Of a stretch of DNA of 7,233 bases, positions 1 through 5,649 are shown piece by piece. Location of the stretch: assembly GCA_027038385.1 (NCBI GenBank), contig JALVXE010000182.1, positions 1 to 7,233 on the forward strand, read 5' to 3'. The stretch comes from Thermotogaceae bacterium (lineage in GTDB: Bacteria; Thermotogota; Thermotogae; Thermotogales; Thermotogaceae). Both the position numbers and the translations under genes were made by a program. Positions within the stretch are counted from its first letter, which is position 1. The number at the start of each line of letters is the position of its first letter. Under the pieces are notes generated by a model. That model was not told the origin of the DNA. It searched no databases and saw only the letters and a list, made by a program, of their open reading frames with translations.

Positions 1-494
1 CTATGAGAGTCCTGAAGTATGTATTTGAGAGATCGGAGATAAATTTTCCGTACATTCCAGGCCTCTTGGCGTTCAGGGAGGGGCCGGCTTTCTTAAAAGC
101 ATGGGAGAAACTCGACGTGAAGCCCGATGTAGTAGTCTTTGACGGCCAGGGGATAGCCCATCCAAGGGGAATAGGGATAGCTTCTCACATGGGACTCTTC
201 ATAGATCTGCCAACTATAGGTGTGGCGAAGTCACGTCTTTACGGTTGGCACGACGAAGTACCGGATAAAGAGTGGGCTAGATCGCCGCTGAGAGATAAGA
301 TGGGAAATCTGATAGGGTATGCCGTGAGAACGAAAGTTGGAGGAAAACCGATATATATATCCCCGGGATACCTTATAGACGTTGAGTCGAGCTACAGATT
401 GGTGAAAAACATGACAATGAGTGGAAAGAGAATCCCGGAACCCACGAGAGTGGCCGATATACTCACTAAGAAGCTGAAAAAAGGTCTGTTCTGA
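1..494 (+). CDS. nfi: Endonuclease V, 3' part (5' end cut by window edge)
   Basis: Endonuclease V cuts DNA near deaminated bases, mainly inosine (hypoxanthine), one phosphodiester bond 3' of the lesion. The visible 163 residues match the T. maritima enzyme (about 225 aa, recalled) from roughly its residue 64 to the end. The wedge motif PYIPG is at visible residues 16-20, in a stretch reading FPYIPGLLAFREGP. Catalytic and metal residues by alignment are E26 (family E89), D47 in FDGQG (D110), H53 in AHPRGIGIASH (H116) and K76 in GVAKSRLYG (K139). The C-terminus RIPEPTR...KKLKKGLF is also conserved. About 60 N-terminal residues, including the first catalytic Asp (D43 in T. maritima), lie upstream of the window. 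The ATG at position 3 is therefore internal, not the start. The stop TGA (492-494) shares its A with the ATG of the next gene. Family assignment is firm; intactness cannot be judged here. Confidence 0.95.
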   Translation, partial: MRVLKYVFERSEINFPYIPGLLAFREGPAFLKAWEKLDVKPDVVVFDGQGIAHPRGIGIASHMGLFIDLPTIGVAKSRLYGWHDEVPDKEWARSPLRDKMGNLIGYAVRTKVGGKPIYISPGYLIDVESSYRLVKNMTMSGKRIPEPTRVADILTKKLKKGLF

Positions 495-1069
495 TGGGGT
501 GGAAAGAGCTTTCAAGCAGGATAAGCGAGACTATGAAGGAGAAAGGTGTTGAAATCTCGGAATTGTCCGAGTACTTGGGCGTGGATGCTAAGAAAATCCA
601 GATGATACTCAACGGGGATTTCTCATTCGATGACAGAGTTCACATGAGAGAATATTTGAAAAGGCTCTCTTGGGTCTTAGACGTCGATTTCGAAGATCTT
701 TGGAAAGAATACGAGGACGACTTGGAGAGGGAGGAGTTGGTATTTGAAGAAAGCGGAAACGTTCCCAATAGGTTTAAGGTTCTCATGATCGCTACTTTGC
801 TGGTCTTATTCGTGATTATCGCAATTGATATACTAAAGGTTAAGTCAGAACCGTGCGTAGTCGTAGAAAACCAGTGGAACGACAGGTTGATCGTAGGAAA
901 TCTAATTTTGAAGAGAGGAGAATCTTACCCGACTTGCAGAAACGTTGTAGTTCGTGAAAACAAGAATGGTGTTTTGATAAAGACGTTCGGGAAGAAGAAC
1001 TACCTGGTAAAAATAGAAGACTTCGAGGTGGTAGTGAATGGGAGTGGTGAAAAGTCCAGATCTCGTTAA
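494..1069 (+). CDS. rodZ: RodZ-like cell-shape protein (HTH, one membrane segment, outer domain)
   Basis: The 191-residue protein has the RodZ layout. Residues 1-75 form an N-terminal helix-turn-helix domain of the Xre/HTH_25 type, with VEISELSEYLGVDAKKIQ at 19-36 and NGDF after it. An acidic linker runs to about residue 94. One membrane segment spans about 95-114 (VLMIATLLVLFVIIAIDIL), followed by a C-terminal domain of about 75 residues on the outer side. Known RodZ proteins link MreB filaments to the wall-synthesis machinery, and T. maritima RodZ has been crystallised with MreB. The family HTH binds MreB rather than DNA; whether that holds here is inference. The outer domain is short and has two cysteines, C121 and C148, that could form a disulfide. 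The start ATG overlaps the nfi stop by one base, with only a weak AAAGGT (480-485) upstream, which suggests coupled translation. A generic membrane-anchored HTH regulator is the alternative. Confidence 0.78.
   Translation: MGWKELSSRISETMKEKGVEISELSEYLGVDAKKIQMILNGDFSFDDRVHMREYLKRLSWVLDVDFEDLWKEYEDDLEREELVFEESGNVPNRFKVLMIATLLVLFVIIAIDILKVKSEPCVVVENQWNDRLIVGNLILKRGESYPTCRNVVVRENKNGVLIKTFGKKNYLVKIEDFEVVVNGSGEKSRSR
1025..1031 (+). promoter_or_regulatory. Ribosome binding site of the DUF4416 gene, inside rodZ
   Basis: GAGGTGG lies 6 nt before the ATG at 1038 and matches the GGAGGTGA-type anti-SD complement well. It supports the ATG at 1038, which overlaps the end of rodZ by 32 bases, over the later in-frame ATG at 1077. 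Confidence 0.7.
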
Positions 1070-1580
1070 CTTAGTGATGTTCGTTTTCGCACCGTCCATA
1101 GGTTATTGGATAGGTGAGATAAAAGGTGAGCTCGAAAAACATTTCGGTCCGATAGACTACGTTTCCCCAGAACTCGAATTCGAGAAGTACACGTACTACT
1201 ATTCCCTCGAGATGGGATACGGGATAAAGGGAAAGCTTTTGTCGTTTGAGAGGCTTATACATCCATCGCAACTCGCCGATGTCAAGCTCACCACGAACGA
1301 GATAGAGGATATGTACAAGGTTGAGGGAAAAAGGAGGGTCAACATAGATCCTGGGTACATCCACCACACACAGTTCGTCTTGGCGTCTACAAAACACTGG
1401 GGCAACAGAATATACCTCTCCAAGGGAATATACGCGGAAATAACACTGGTTTACTACCGAGGAGCGTTCAGACCCTGGGACTTCACCTATATGAACTACA
1501 GGGAAGAGGAGTACATAAGGGAGCTCGAAAAGATCAGGAAGATGTATGTCAAGAAGAGAAGGAAATTCCTCAAGGGGTGA
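1038..1580 (+). CDS. DUF4416 family protein
   Basis: I recognise the 180-residue protein as a full-length DUF4416 member, a small soluble family common in thermophilic and anaerobic bacteria with no settled function. Conserved blocks in order are FGPIDYVSPELEFEKYTYYY and then SLEMG (36-60), SFERLIHPSQLADVK with TTNEIE (69-90), GKRRVNIDPGYI (97-108) and STKHWGNRIYLSKGIYAEIT (117-136). The tail (155-180) is rich in Arg, Lys and Glu and probably helical. The invariant-looking Asp, His and Glu residues in DPGY, TKH and AEIT suggest a binding or active site, but this is inference. No signal peptide or membrane segment is seen, so it should be cytoplasmic. The start MGVVKSPDLVNLVMFVFAP fits the usual short lead-in before the first beta strand. 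The gene overlaps rodZ by 32 bases and its TGA (1578-1580) lies within the ribosome site of the next gene. Confidence 0.85.
   Translation: MGVVKSPDLVNLVMFVFAPSIGYWIGEIKGELEKHFGPIDYVSPELEFEKYTYYYSLEMGYGIKGKLLSFERLIHPSQLADVKLTTNEIEDMYKVEGKRRVNIDPGYIHHTQFVLASTKHWGNRIYLSKGIYAEITLVYYRGAFRPWDFTYMNYREEEYIRELEKIRKMYVKKRRKFLKG
1573..1580 (+). promoter_or_regulatory. Ribosome binding site that favours GTG 1586 over GTG 1577
   Basis: AGGGGTGA at 1573-1580 is close to the ideal GGAGGTGA and is followed after 5 nt by a GTG at 1586. An in-frame GTG at 1577 lies inside this motif and has only a distant AGAAGGA upstream. The later start is therefore preferred. The motif also contains the stop codon of the DUF4416 gene. 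Confidence 0.6.
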
Positions 1581-1585
1581 GAGTC

Positions 1586-2440
1586 GTGGATTCGAAGATT
1601 CTTTTGGCCGTCATCGGATCGGCGGTGATCGGTGCTGTTTTGATGGTGTCTTCACTTGTTTCTGGAAACTCGCTGTCGATTCACATAACCCATCCTGGGA
1701 TATACAGGCTGAGAGTTCCAAAATTCGACGGGGTTAACCGCGATTTTTCCAACCTGAAGATAACGGAAAGAGGAAAAGAGATTCCGTTCTGGGTGGAGAG
1801 TTTCGACGATGAATCTGCAAAGGTTTGGGTGAACTTGAAAGAGCCAGGAAGGATAAGTATAACAACGACGAACAGGATGTATCGCGGGAAAGGTTTGGAT
1901 GTGTTCCCGGTTTTTGACGATTTCTCAAACGGTTTGAAACTTTGGAGAGTAAAGAACGATCTACCCCAAGTTGGAAAGTTGAGAAGAATGCCCAGAACGA
2001 GGGAATGTATGGGCGTTTCTGTGAAAGGCGGGCACCTCATTCTGGAGAACGGAAGACCATTTGGAAAGTGCTGGATGGAGCTTGAGAAGGATCTCTTGAG
2101 GACGGTGAAGATCAGACTCAAAGTTTATGGGAGGTTCGAGTTGAGCTTTTCTGATAGAAAATCCAGTCGATTGGTTTTAGAGAATCCCTTCGATAAAGGA
2201 GGTTGGGAGGTGAAGCTTCTCGTAAGTGGAAAGACTGTTAAAAAAGAGGAAATCAAACCCATAGACGGCTGGTTCTACATAAAGCTGGCAAATGGCAAAT
2301 TCTATTTGGAAGATAGGAAGCTGAATATAGGAGGGTTCTCACCGAAAAGGCTATCTTTATCAGTTGGGATTCCGGGAAGAATTGAGGTGGATTACGTTTA
2401 TTCGCTGAACAGTTATGGAGAGGTGATCTTGGAGAAATGA
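1586..2440 (+). CDS. Membrane-anchored or exported protein with DUF2341-like and probable lectin-like domains
   Basis: The function is unknown. With the GTG start at 1586 the protein has 284 residues; a GTG at 1577 would add three. An uncharged stretch at about 5-27 (ILLAVIGSAVIGAVLMVSSL) is a signal peptide or N-terminal anchor, and no lipobox Cys is seen. Residues 33-113 look like a DUF2341 domain: HPGIYRLRVPKFDG, then DFSNLKITERGKEIPFWVES, AKVWVNL, a Thr/Ile-rich strand and VFPVFDDFSNGLKLW. This order of beta strands ending in a VFDDF motif is typical of that family of surface proteins. The remaining ~170 residues are beta-rich, ending in GRIEVDYVYSLNSYG, and resemble a concanavalin A-like jelly roll that often follows this motif. 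C141 and C162 might pair if the domain is outside the cell. The TGA overlaps the next ATG as ATGA, so both proteins are probably made together. DUF2341 similarity is moderately sure; the lectin fold is inference. Confidence 0.68.
   Translation: MDSKILLAVIGSAVIGAVLMVSSLVSGNSLSIHITHPGIYRLRVPKFDGVNRDFSNLKITERGKEIPFWVESFDDESAKVWVNLKEPGRISITTTNRMYRGKGLDVFPVFDDFSNGLKLWRVKNDLPQVGKLRRMPRTRECMGVSVKGGHLILENGRPFGKCWMELEKDLLRTVKIRLKVYGRFELSFSDRKSSRLVLENPFDKGGWEVKLLVSGKTVKKEEIKPIDGWFYIKLANGKFYLEDRKLNIGGFSPKRLSLSVGIPGRIEVDYVYSLNSYGEVILEK
2418..2425 (+). promoter_or_regulatory. Ribosome binding site of the beta-helix protein gene
   Basis: GAGAGGTGA ends 11 nt before the ATG at 2437, and a second GGAG (2431-2434) lies only 2 nt before it. 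Both lie inside the preceding gene, in line with coupled translation at the ATGA junction. Confidence 0.45.
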
Positions 2441-3903
2441 AGGGGCTTTTGATCCTTTTCTTGATCCCGATCTCTGCCTTTGGAATAACCGTCGGCTATT
2501 ATTTTAAAAGTTCCTATTTGATAATGAACATCTCTGGACATGATAAATCCTACACCGTGAAGGTGGCGAGTGAGACTTACAACTCGACGGGAACGGTGGT
2601 TATACCTTGGGAAAAAGGAATGGTGAAGAGTGTAGAAGTGATAGGAAACGAGTCTGGGGAGAGAGAGAAGATAGTAGTCGAGGGCCTTCACGATTCCCCT
2701 CCTCATATACGTTTGAAGGTCCCGAAAGTTGTGGGGTATGACGAGGTGAAAGTAAATCTCAACGTTTGGGATGATTGGGATAAACCGAATGACATCGATC
2801 TTCGGTGTTTTCTGGACGGTGCGACATCCGAGTGCGATGAGATAGATCCGATCTTTCTCGATGTGGGTGAACACACGTTCGAGGCCAGAGCTGTGGATTC
2901 CTTCGGAAACGTGTCGATGAGCACTGCGAGGTTTGAGTTCAATCCAGCCATACCGAAGATTCCAAAAATGAGCTTCAAGTCTCCAGGAATAGTGATATTT
3001 CCAAAATCTCCCACTCTCAGGTTCATCATGCCACACTTGGGGGTTCAAAAGAACGTGAGTGCGCTCAAACTCAACAGAGGATATATACTCCAGCCGGTAA
3101 ACTCCGCTGGAAACAGGGGAAAGGTTTTCACCATTCCTCCGCTTCCGAGTGGACTCACACCGCTTTCTGGAAGAGCCATTACGTCTATTTCTGGTAATTT
3201 CATACTCCTAGGGTCGGAGAAGTATTCGGTTATAGGAAAAGTCCTTCTTCCATACAAAAGGACCATAGCTCTCAGTGAAAACTCGCAGATAGACATCCCG
3301 ATTGGATCGTCTTTCATAGTGAAAGGAGTCCTTCAGAACCTCTCGGGAAGCCCTGCTATATCTGGAGATGGAAATGTCCTGCTTACGGAGAACGGAGAGA
3401 TCTACCTATCCGGGATGAATTTAAACGTGAGGTTTTCGGCGAACGGTGGTAAGGTGCTCTACCTGAACGATGTGAGAACTCCGGATACACTGAACATATC
3501 CGGTACGGAATACGTGGTTCTAAACAAAGTTAACATAAAAAAACTAGTTTGCAAGAACAGCTATGGGGTTTATCTAAGAAACCTTACCCTTGAAGACCTA
3601 AAACTCTTTGACGACTCTGAAGTCATTCTAGATTCGGTGAGCGCATCAAATCTGGTTGTATCGAGCTTTTCAAAGGTCACTCTCAAAGATTCCACCGTAT
3701 CCTCTCTTTCCGTGGATACTCTCTCGAGACTCGATGTTTATAATTCAAGGATTGGAAGTTTGTCTTCAGACAAGGGATCTTTCATCAGAATGAGGAATTC
3801 TGAACTGGGATCTGCGGATCTTCGGTGGTTCTCAAAATTCGAGTATCACAATTGCAAAACGGGAGAGATATCGTCCAGCAATTCCGAGGTGCTTGGAAGA
3901 TGA
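2437..3903 (+). CDS. Exported protein with Ig-like domain and C-terminal beta-helix, function unknown
   Basis: I do not recognise this 488-residue protein as a named family. MKGLLILFLIPISAFG (1-16) is a clear signal peptide with a likely cut after AFG and no lipobox Cys. Residues 17-86 are a beta-rich N-terminal region. Residues 88-168 look like a bacterial Ig-like domain, with the ending LDVGEHTFEARAVDSFGNVS (141-160) and cysteines C124 and C133 that could pair. A Pro-rich linker follows (169-245, PKIPKM, FTIPPLPSGLTPL). From about 319 to 481 there are nine beta-helix rungs, most exactly 18 residues long. No C-terminal anchor, sorting signal or autotransporter barrel is seen. Thr/Ser/Asn-rich composition and the signal peptide point to the periplasm or the outer sheath (toga). 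The gene overlaps its neighbours by 4 bases at each end (ATGA), so it is co-expressed with the DUF2341-like protein and mnmE. It may act as an adhesin or structural stalk, but this is a guess. Confidence 0.72.
   Translation: MKGLLILFLIPISAFGITVGYYFKSSYLIMNISGHDKSYTVKVASETYNSTGTVVIPWEKGMVKSVEVIGNESGEREKIVVEGLHDSPPHIRLKVPKVVGYDEVKVNLNVWDDWDKPNDIDLRCFLDGATSECDEIDPIFLDVGEHTFEARAVDSFGNVSMSTARFEFNPAIPKIPKMSFKSPGIVIFPKSPTLRFIMPHLGVQKNVSALKLNRGYILQPVNSAGNRGKVFTIPPLPSGLTPLSGRAITSISGNFILLGSEKYSVIGKVLLPYKRTIALSENSQIDIPIGSSFIVKGVLQNLSGSPAISGDGNVLLTENGEIYLSGMNLNVRFSANGGKVLYLNDVRTPDTLNISGTEYVVLNKVNIKKLVCKNSYGVYLRNLTLEDLKLFDDSEVILDSVSASNLVVSSFSKVTLKDSTVSSLSVDTLSRLDVYNSRIGSLSSDKGSFIRMRNSELGSADLRWFSKFEYHNCKTGEISSSNSEVLGR
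3391..3879 (+). repeat. Nine beta-helix rungs, 18-residue (54-bp) period
   Basis: Residues 319-481 of the exported protein split into rungs starting at 319, 337, 355, 375, 393, 411, 429, 447 and 465. All are 18 residues long except the third (20) and the last (17). Examples are DSEVILDSVSASNLVVSS, FSKVTLKDSTVSSLSVDT and LSRLDVYNSRIGSLSSDK. The shared pattern is x-S-x-V/L/F-x-L/V/Y-x-D/N-S-x-V/I-x-x-L, with alternating inward hydrophobic residues. The DNA itself is well diverged, so these are old protein repeats rather than recent duplications. Confidence 0.7.
3886..3891 (+). promoter_or_regulatory. Ribosome binding site of mnmE
   Basis: GAGGTG sits 8 nt before the ATG at 3900, inside the last codons of the preceding gene. 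It fixes the mnmE start; the reading frame is open further upstream but that part does not match the family. Confidence 0.7.
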
Positions 3904-5225
3904 GAGATACGATAGCCGCCGTGGCATCACCCCTTGGAACGGGAGCGGTGGCTGTGATTAGGATCAGTGGGGAAAGATCGTGGGAGATCGCGATGAATCT
4001 TTCCGGAATACGTTCACCAAAACCCAGGAAGGTTTACCACACGTTTTTGAAAGACGAAAGCGGTGATATAGATGAAGTTTTAATCGTTTTCTACAGATCC
4101 CCGAAGAGCTACACCGGAGAGGATATGGTAGAGGTGTTCTGCCACGGTGGAATTGTTGTGACCGAAATGGTCCTCAAATCGATCTTGAACGCTGGGGCGC
4201 GACTGGCCGAACCTGGTGAGTTCACGAAAAGGGCGTTCTTGAACAAGAAGATCGATCTTACGAGGGCGGAAGCGATAAGGGATCTGATAGAAGCAAGGTC
4301 GGAGGAGGCTGTGAGGACCATTTTGAAGAACGTCTCCGGGGATCTATATTCTTTCCTTGAAAAGATCAGAAACGATATTTTGAAAATCCTCGCAGAGATC
4401 GAGGTGGAGATAGATTATCCTGATGAGGAAGATCTCGTTACCAGGGATCTCGATGAAAAGATAAACTCCATGTTGAACGACATGGAGGCTCTCCTTGAGA
4501 GATCTAAAAAATTGATAGAAATCGTCAGGGGTATAAGGGTAGCTATAATAGGGAAGCCGAACGTGGGGAAGAGCACTCTACTCAACAGACTCTTGAGGGA
4601 AGACAGGGCAATCGTTACGTCTGTTCCCGGGACGACGAGGGACACAGTGGAGGGGGAGCTAAACATAAAGGGAAGGCTGTTCAAAGTCGTTGACACAGCC
4701 GGTTTGAGAAAAACTGAAGATCCTGTTGAGAGTATAGGTGTTGAGAGAGCTAAAAGGGAGATCGAAAAGGCGGATGTGGTTCTTTTCGTTGTCGATAACA
4801 CATTTGAAAGAGAAGATTTGGAGATATATGAAAGCGTAAAGAACTCCAGGCACATCGTCGTGTTGAACAAGTCTGATTTGGGATACGAATTGGATACTTC
4901 TTGGGCTGTTGGAAAAGTCGTGAAGATGTCATCGAAAACGGGAAAGGGCGTGAAGGATTTGGAAGACACCCTACTGGAAATCACGGAGGATTACAGATCA
5001 AACATTGGGAAGGTATCCCTTACGAGTGAGAGGCACATCAGGCTCGTGAACCTATCGGTTGAGAGGCTGAGATCAGCTCTGAATTCGCTCAGGAGCGGAT
5101 TTCCAAACGATATTGTTTCTTACGATATAAAAGAAGCGCTCGGCTTCCTGGATGAGATAACCGGGAGGAATTTCAGGAAGGACCTCTTGGACGTGATATT
5201 TTCCACCTTCTGTGTGGGAAAATGA
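3900..5225 (+). CDS. mnmE: tRNA uridine-5-carboxymethylaminomethyl(34) modification GTPase MnmE (TrmE)
   Basis: MnmE works with MnmG (GidA) to place aminomethyl or carboxymethylaminomethyl groups on the wobble uridine of certain tRNAs, using a folate one-carbon unit, FAD and GTP hydrolysis. The 441-residue protein is full length. The N-terminal folate-binding domain (1-120) begins MRDTIAAVASPLGTGAVAVI and includes SPKSYTGEDMVEVFCHGG (67-84) and AEPGEFTKRAFLNKKIDLT (103-121). A helical domain flanks the G domain. GTPase motifs are GKPNVGKS (218-225), PGTTRD (243-248), DTAG (265-268) and NKSD (323-326). The C-terminal FCVGK (437-441) carries the catalytic Cys438. The ATG at 3900 overlaps the stop of the upstream gene as ATGA and matches the family N-terminus. 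It is the last gene of the operon and converges on hup with a 19-nt gap. MnmG is not in the window. Confidence 0.98.
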   Translation: MRDTIAAVASPLGTGAVAVIRISGERSWEIAMNLSGIRSPKPRKVYHTFLKDESGDIDEVLIVFYRSPKSYTGEDMVEVFCHGGIVVTEMVLKSILNAGARLAEPGEFTKRAFLNKKIDLTRAEAIRDLIEARSEEAVRTILKNVSGDLYSFLEKIRNDILKILAEIEVEIDYPDEEDLVTRDLDEKINSMLNDMEALLERSKKLIEIVRGIRVAIIGKPNVGKSTLLNRLLREDRAIVTSVPGTTRDTVEGELNIKGRLFKVVDTAGLRKTEDPVESIGVERAKREIEKADVVLFVVDNTFEREDLEIYESVKNSRHIVVLNKSDLGYELDTSWAVGKVVKMSSKTGKGVKDLEDTLLEITEDYRSNIGKVSLTSERHIRLVNLSVERLRSALNSLRSGFPNDIVSYDIKEALGFLDEITGRNFRKDLLDVIFSTFCVGK

Positions 5226-5247
5226 TAGGGGGCACAGCCCCCTATCA
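5223..5247. terminator. Shared palindromic terminator between mnmE and hup
   Basis: TGATAGGGGG (5223-5232) pairs perfectly with CCCCCTATCA (5238-5247) around the 5-nt loop CACAG, a 10-bp stem with five G-C pairs at the loop end. Read on the minus strand it is followed at once by TTTT (5222-5219), a reasonable intrinsic terminator for hup. On the plus strand there is no immediate T run (the nearest is 5262-5266), so for mnmE it is weaker or serves as a 3'-end barrier. Both stop codons lie in the arms. Confidence 0.75.
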
Positions 5248-5520
5248 CTTACTCACCCTCTTTTTGAGATCCTTACCAGGCTTGAACTTTGGAACCTTTC
5301 TTGCCGGAATCTCTATCGGCTGCTTGGTCCTCGGGTTCACACCCTTTCTGGCAGCCGCTTCTCTGACTTCGAAACTTCCGAACCCGACGAGCTGTACTTT
5401 TTCACCTTTCTCCAGGGCTTCCTTTATGGCTTCGATCGCAGCGTCGACTATCATCTTCACATCCTTCTTCTTGGCTCCAGTTTTCTTGGCAACGATATCT
5501 ACGAGTTCTTTCTTGTTCAT
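5245..5520 (-). CDS. hup: DNA-binding protein HU
   Basis: HU is the small dimeric histone-like protein that bends and compacts DNA. The 91 residues cover the whole family length. MNKKELVDIVAKKTGAKKKD starts the helical dimerisation half. The signature is GFGSFEVREAAARKG (46-60), followed by VNPRTKQPIEIPARKVPKFK (61-80), which holds the DNA-binding arm with the intercalating proline P63. The tail is PGKDLKKRVSK. It is close to the T. maritima HU as I recall it. The gene has its own likely promoter and a G-rich ribosome site, so it is probably expressed strongly and separately from the flagellin gene upstream. Its stop TGA is followed by TAG and forms one arm of the shared terminator with mnmE. 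The window shows only this one HU-type gene. Confidence 0.97.
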   Translation of the reverse strand: MNKKELVDIVAKKTGAKKKDVKMIVDAAIEAIKEALEKGEKVQLVGFGSFEVREAAARKGVNPRTKQPIEIPARKVPKFKPGKDLKKRVSK

Positions 5521-5527
5521 TCTAAGA

Positions 5528-5536
5528 CCCCCCTTT
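5528..5536 (-). promoter_or_regulatory. Ribosome binding site of hup (AAAGGGGGG)
   Basis: Reading down the minus strand, AAAGGGGGG is followed by 7 nt and the ATG at 5520. It is a G-run variant of AAAGGAGG and supports the annotated start. Confidence 0.65.
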
Positions 5537-5569
5537 CAAGAAAATTGTTCTAACCGCGCTCCACGACTA

Positions 5570-5599
5570 AATATACCACTTGTTTCACACGGAAATCAA
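5570..5599 (-). promoter_or_regulatory. Likely sigma-70 type promoter of hup
   Basis: On the minus strand, TTGATT (5599-5594) and TATATT (5575-5570) are separated by 18 nt. Transcription would start near 5562, leaving a leader of about 40 nt before the hup ATG. The position just past the flagellin terminator makes a separate promoter plausible. The match is good by eye but not tested. Confidence 0.55.
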
Positions 5600-5621
5600 G
5601 TCTTTGAAAGGGTTTGGAAGG

Positions 5622-5644
5622 AAAAACCCCGCCTCTCGGCGGGG
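5622..5644 (-). terminator. Rho-independent terminator of the flagellin gene
   Basis: CCCCGCC (5627-5633) and GGCGGGG (5638-5644) form a perfect 7-bp GC stem with a TCTC loop on the plus strand (GAGA on the minus strand). On the minus strand the stem is followed by TTTTT (5626-5622). It begins five bases after the flagellin stop codon. This is a textbook intrinsic terminator and separates flagellin from hup. Confidence 0.9.
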
Positions 5645-5649
5645 GATTT

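Noticed and set aside
3..5. ATG at position 3 as the start of endonuclease V
   Set aside because: The product would lack about 60 residues, including the first catalytic Asp. The frame is open to the window edge, so the ATG is an internal codon of a gene that begins outside the window.
494..720. RodZ-like gene as a phage-type or toxin-antitoxin Xre regulator
   Set aside because: The HTH is followed by an acidic linker, one membrane segment and an outer domain, which fits RodZ. No toxin or phage gene lies next to it.
2413..3048. 211-codon open frame on the minus strand opposite the exported protein genes
   Set aside because: Composition is rich in His, Trp and Arg with no recognisable domain, and it lies opposite a well-supported gene that has a signal peptide and good ribosome site. 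It is a shadow frame.
3825..3899. N-terminal extension of MnmE by 25 residues
   Set aside because: The family begins with the MxDTIxAVA motif, which starts at the ATG at 3900 with a GAGGTG 8 nt upstream. The extra residues are unrelated to MnmE and overlap the end of the beta-helix gene.
4415..4984. 189-codon open frame on the minus strand inside mnmE
   Set aside because: It mirrors the G domain of mnmE and is Ser/Leu/Phe-rich without any motif. The plus-strand reading has all GTPase motifs.
5521..5649. Small RNA or riboswitch in the gap between hup and flagellin
   Set aside because: The 129 bases are accounted for by the flagellin terminator, a promoter and the hup leader. The leader is short and shows no structured element by eye.
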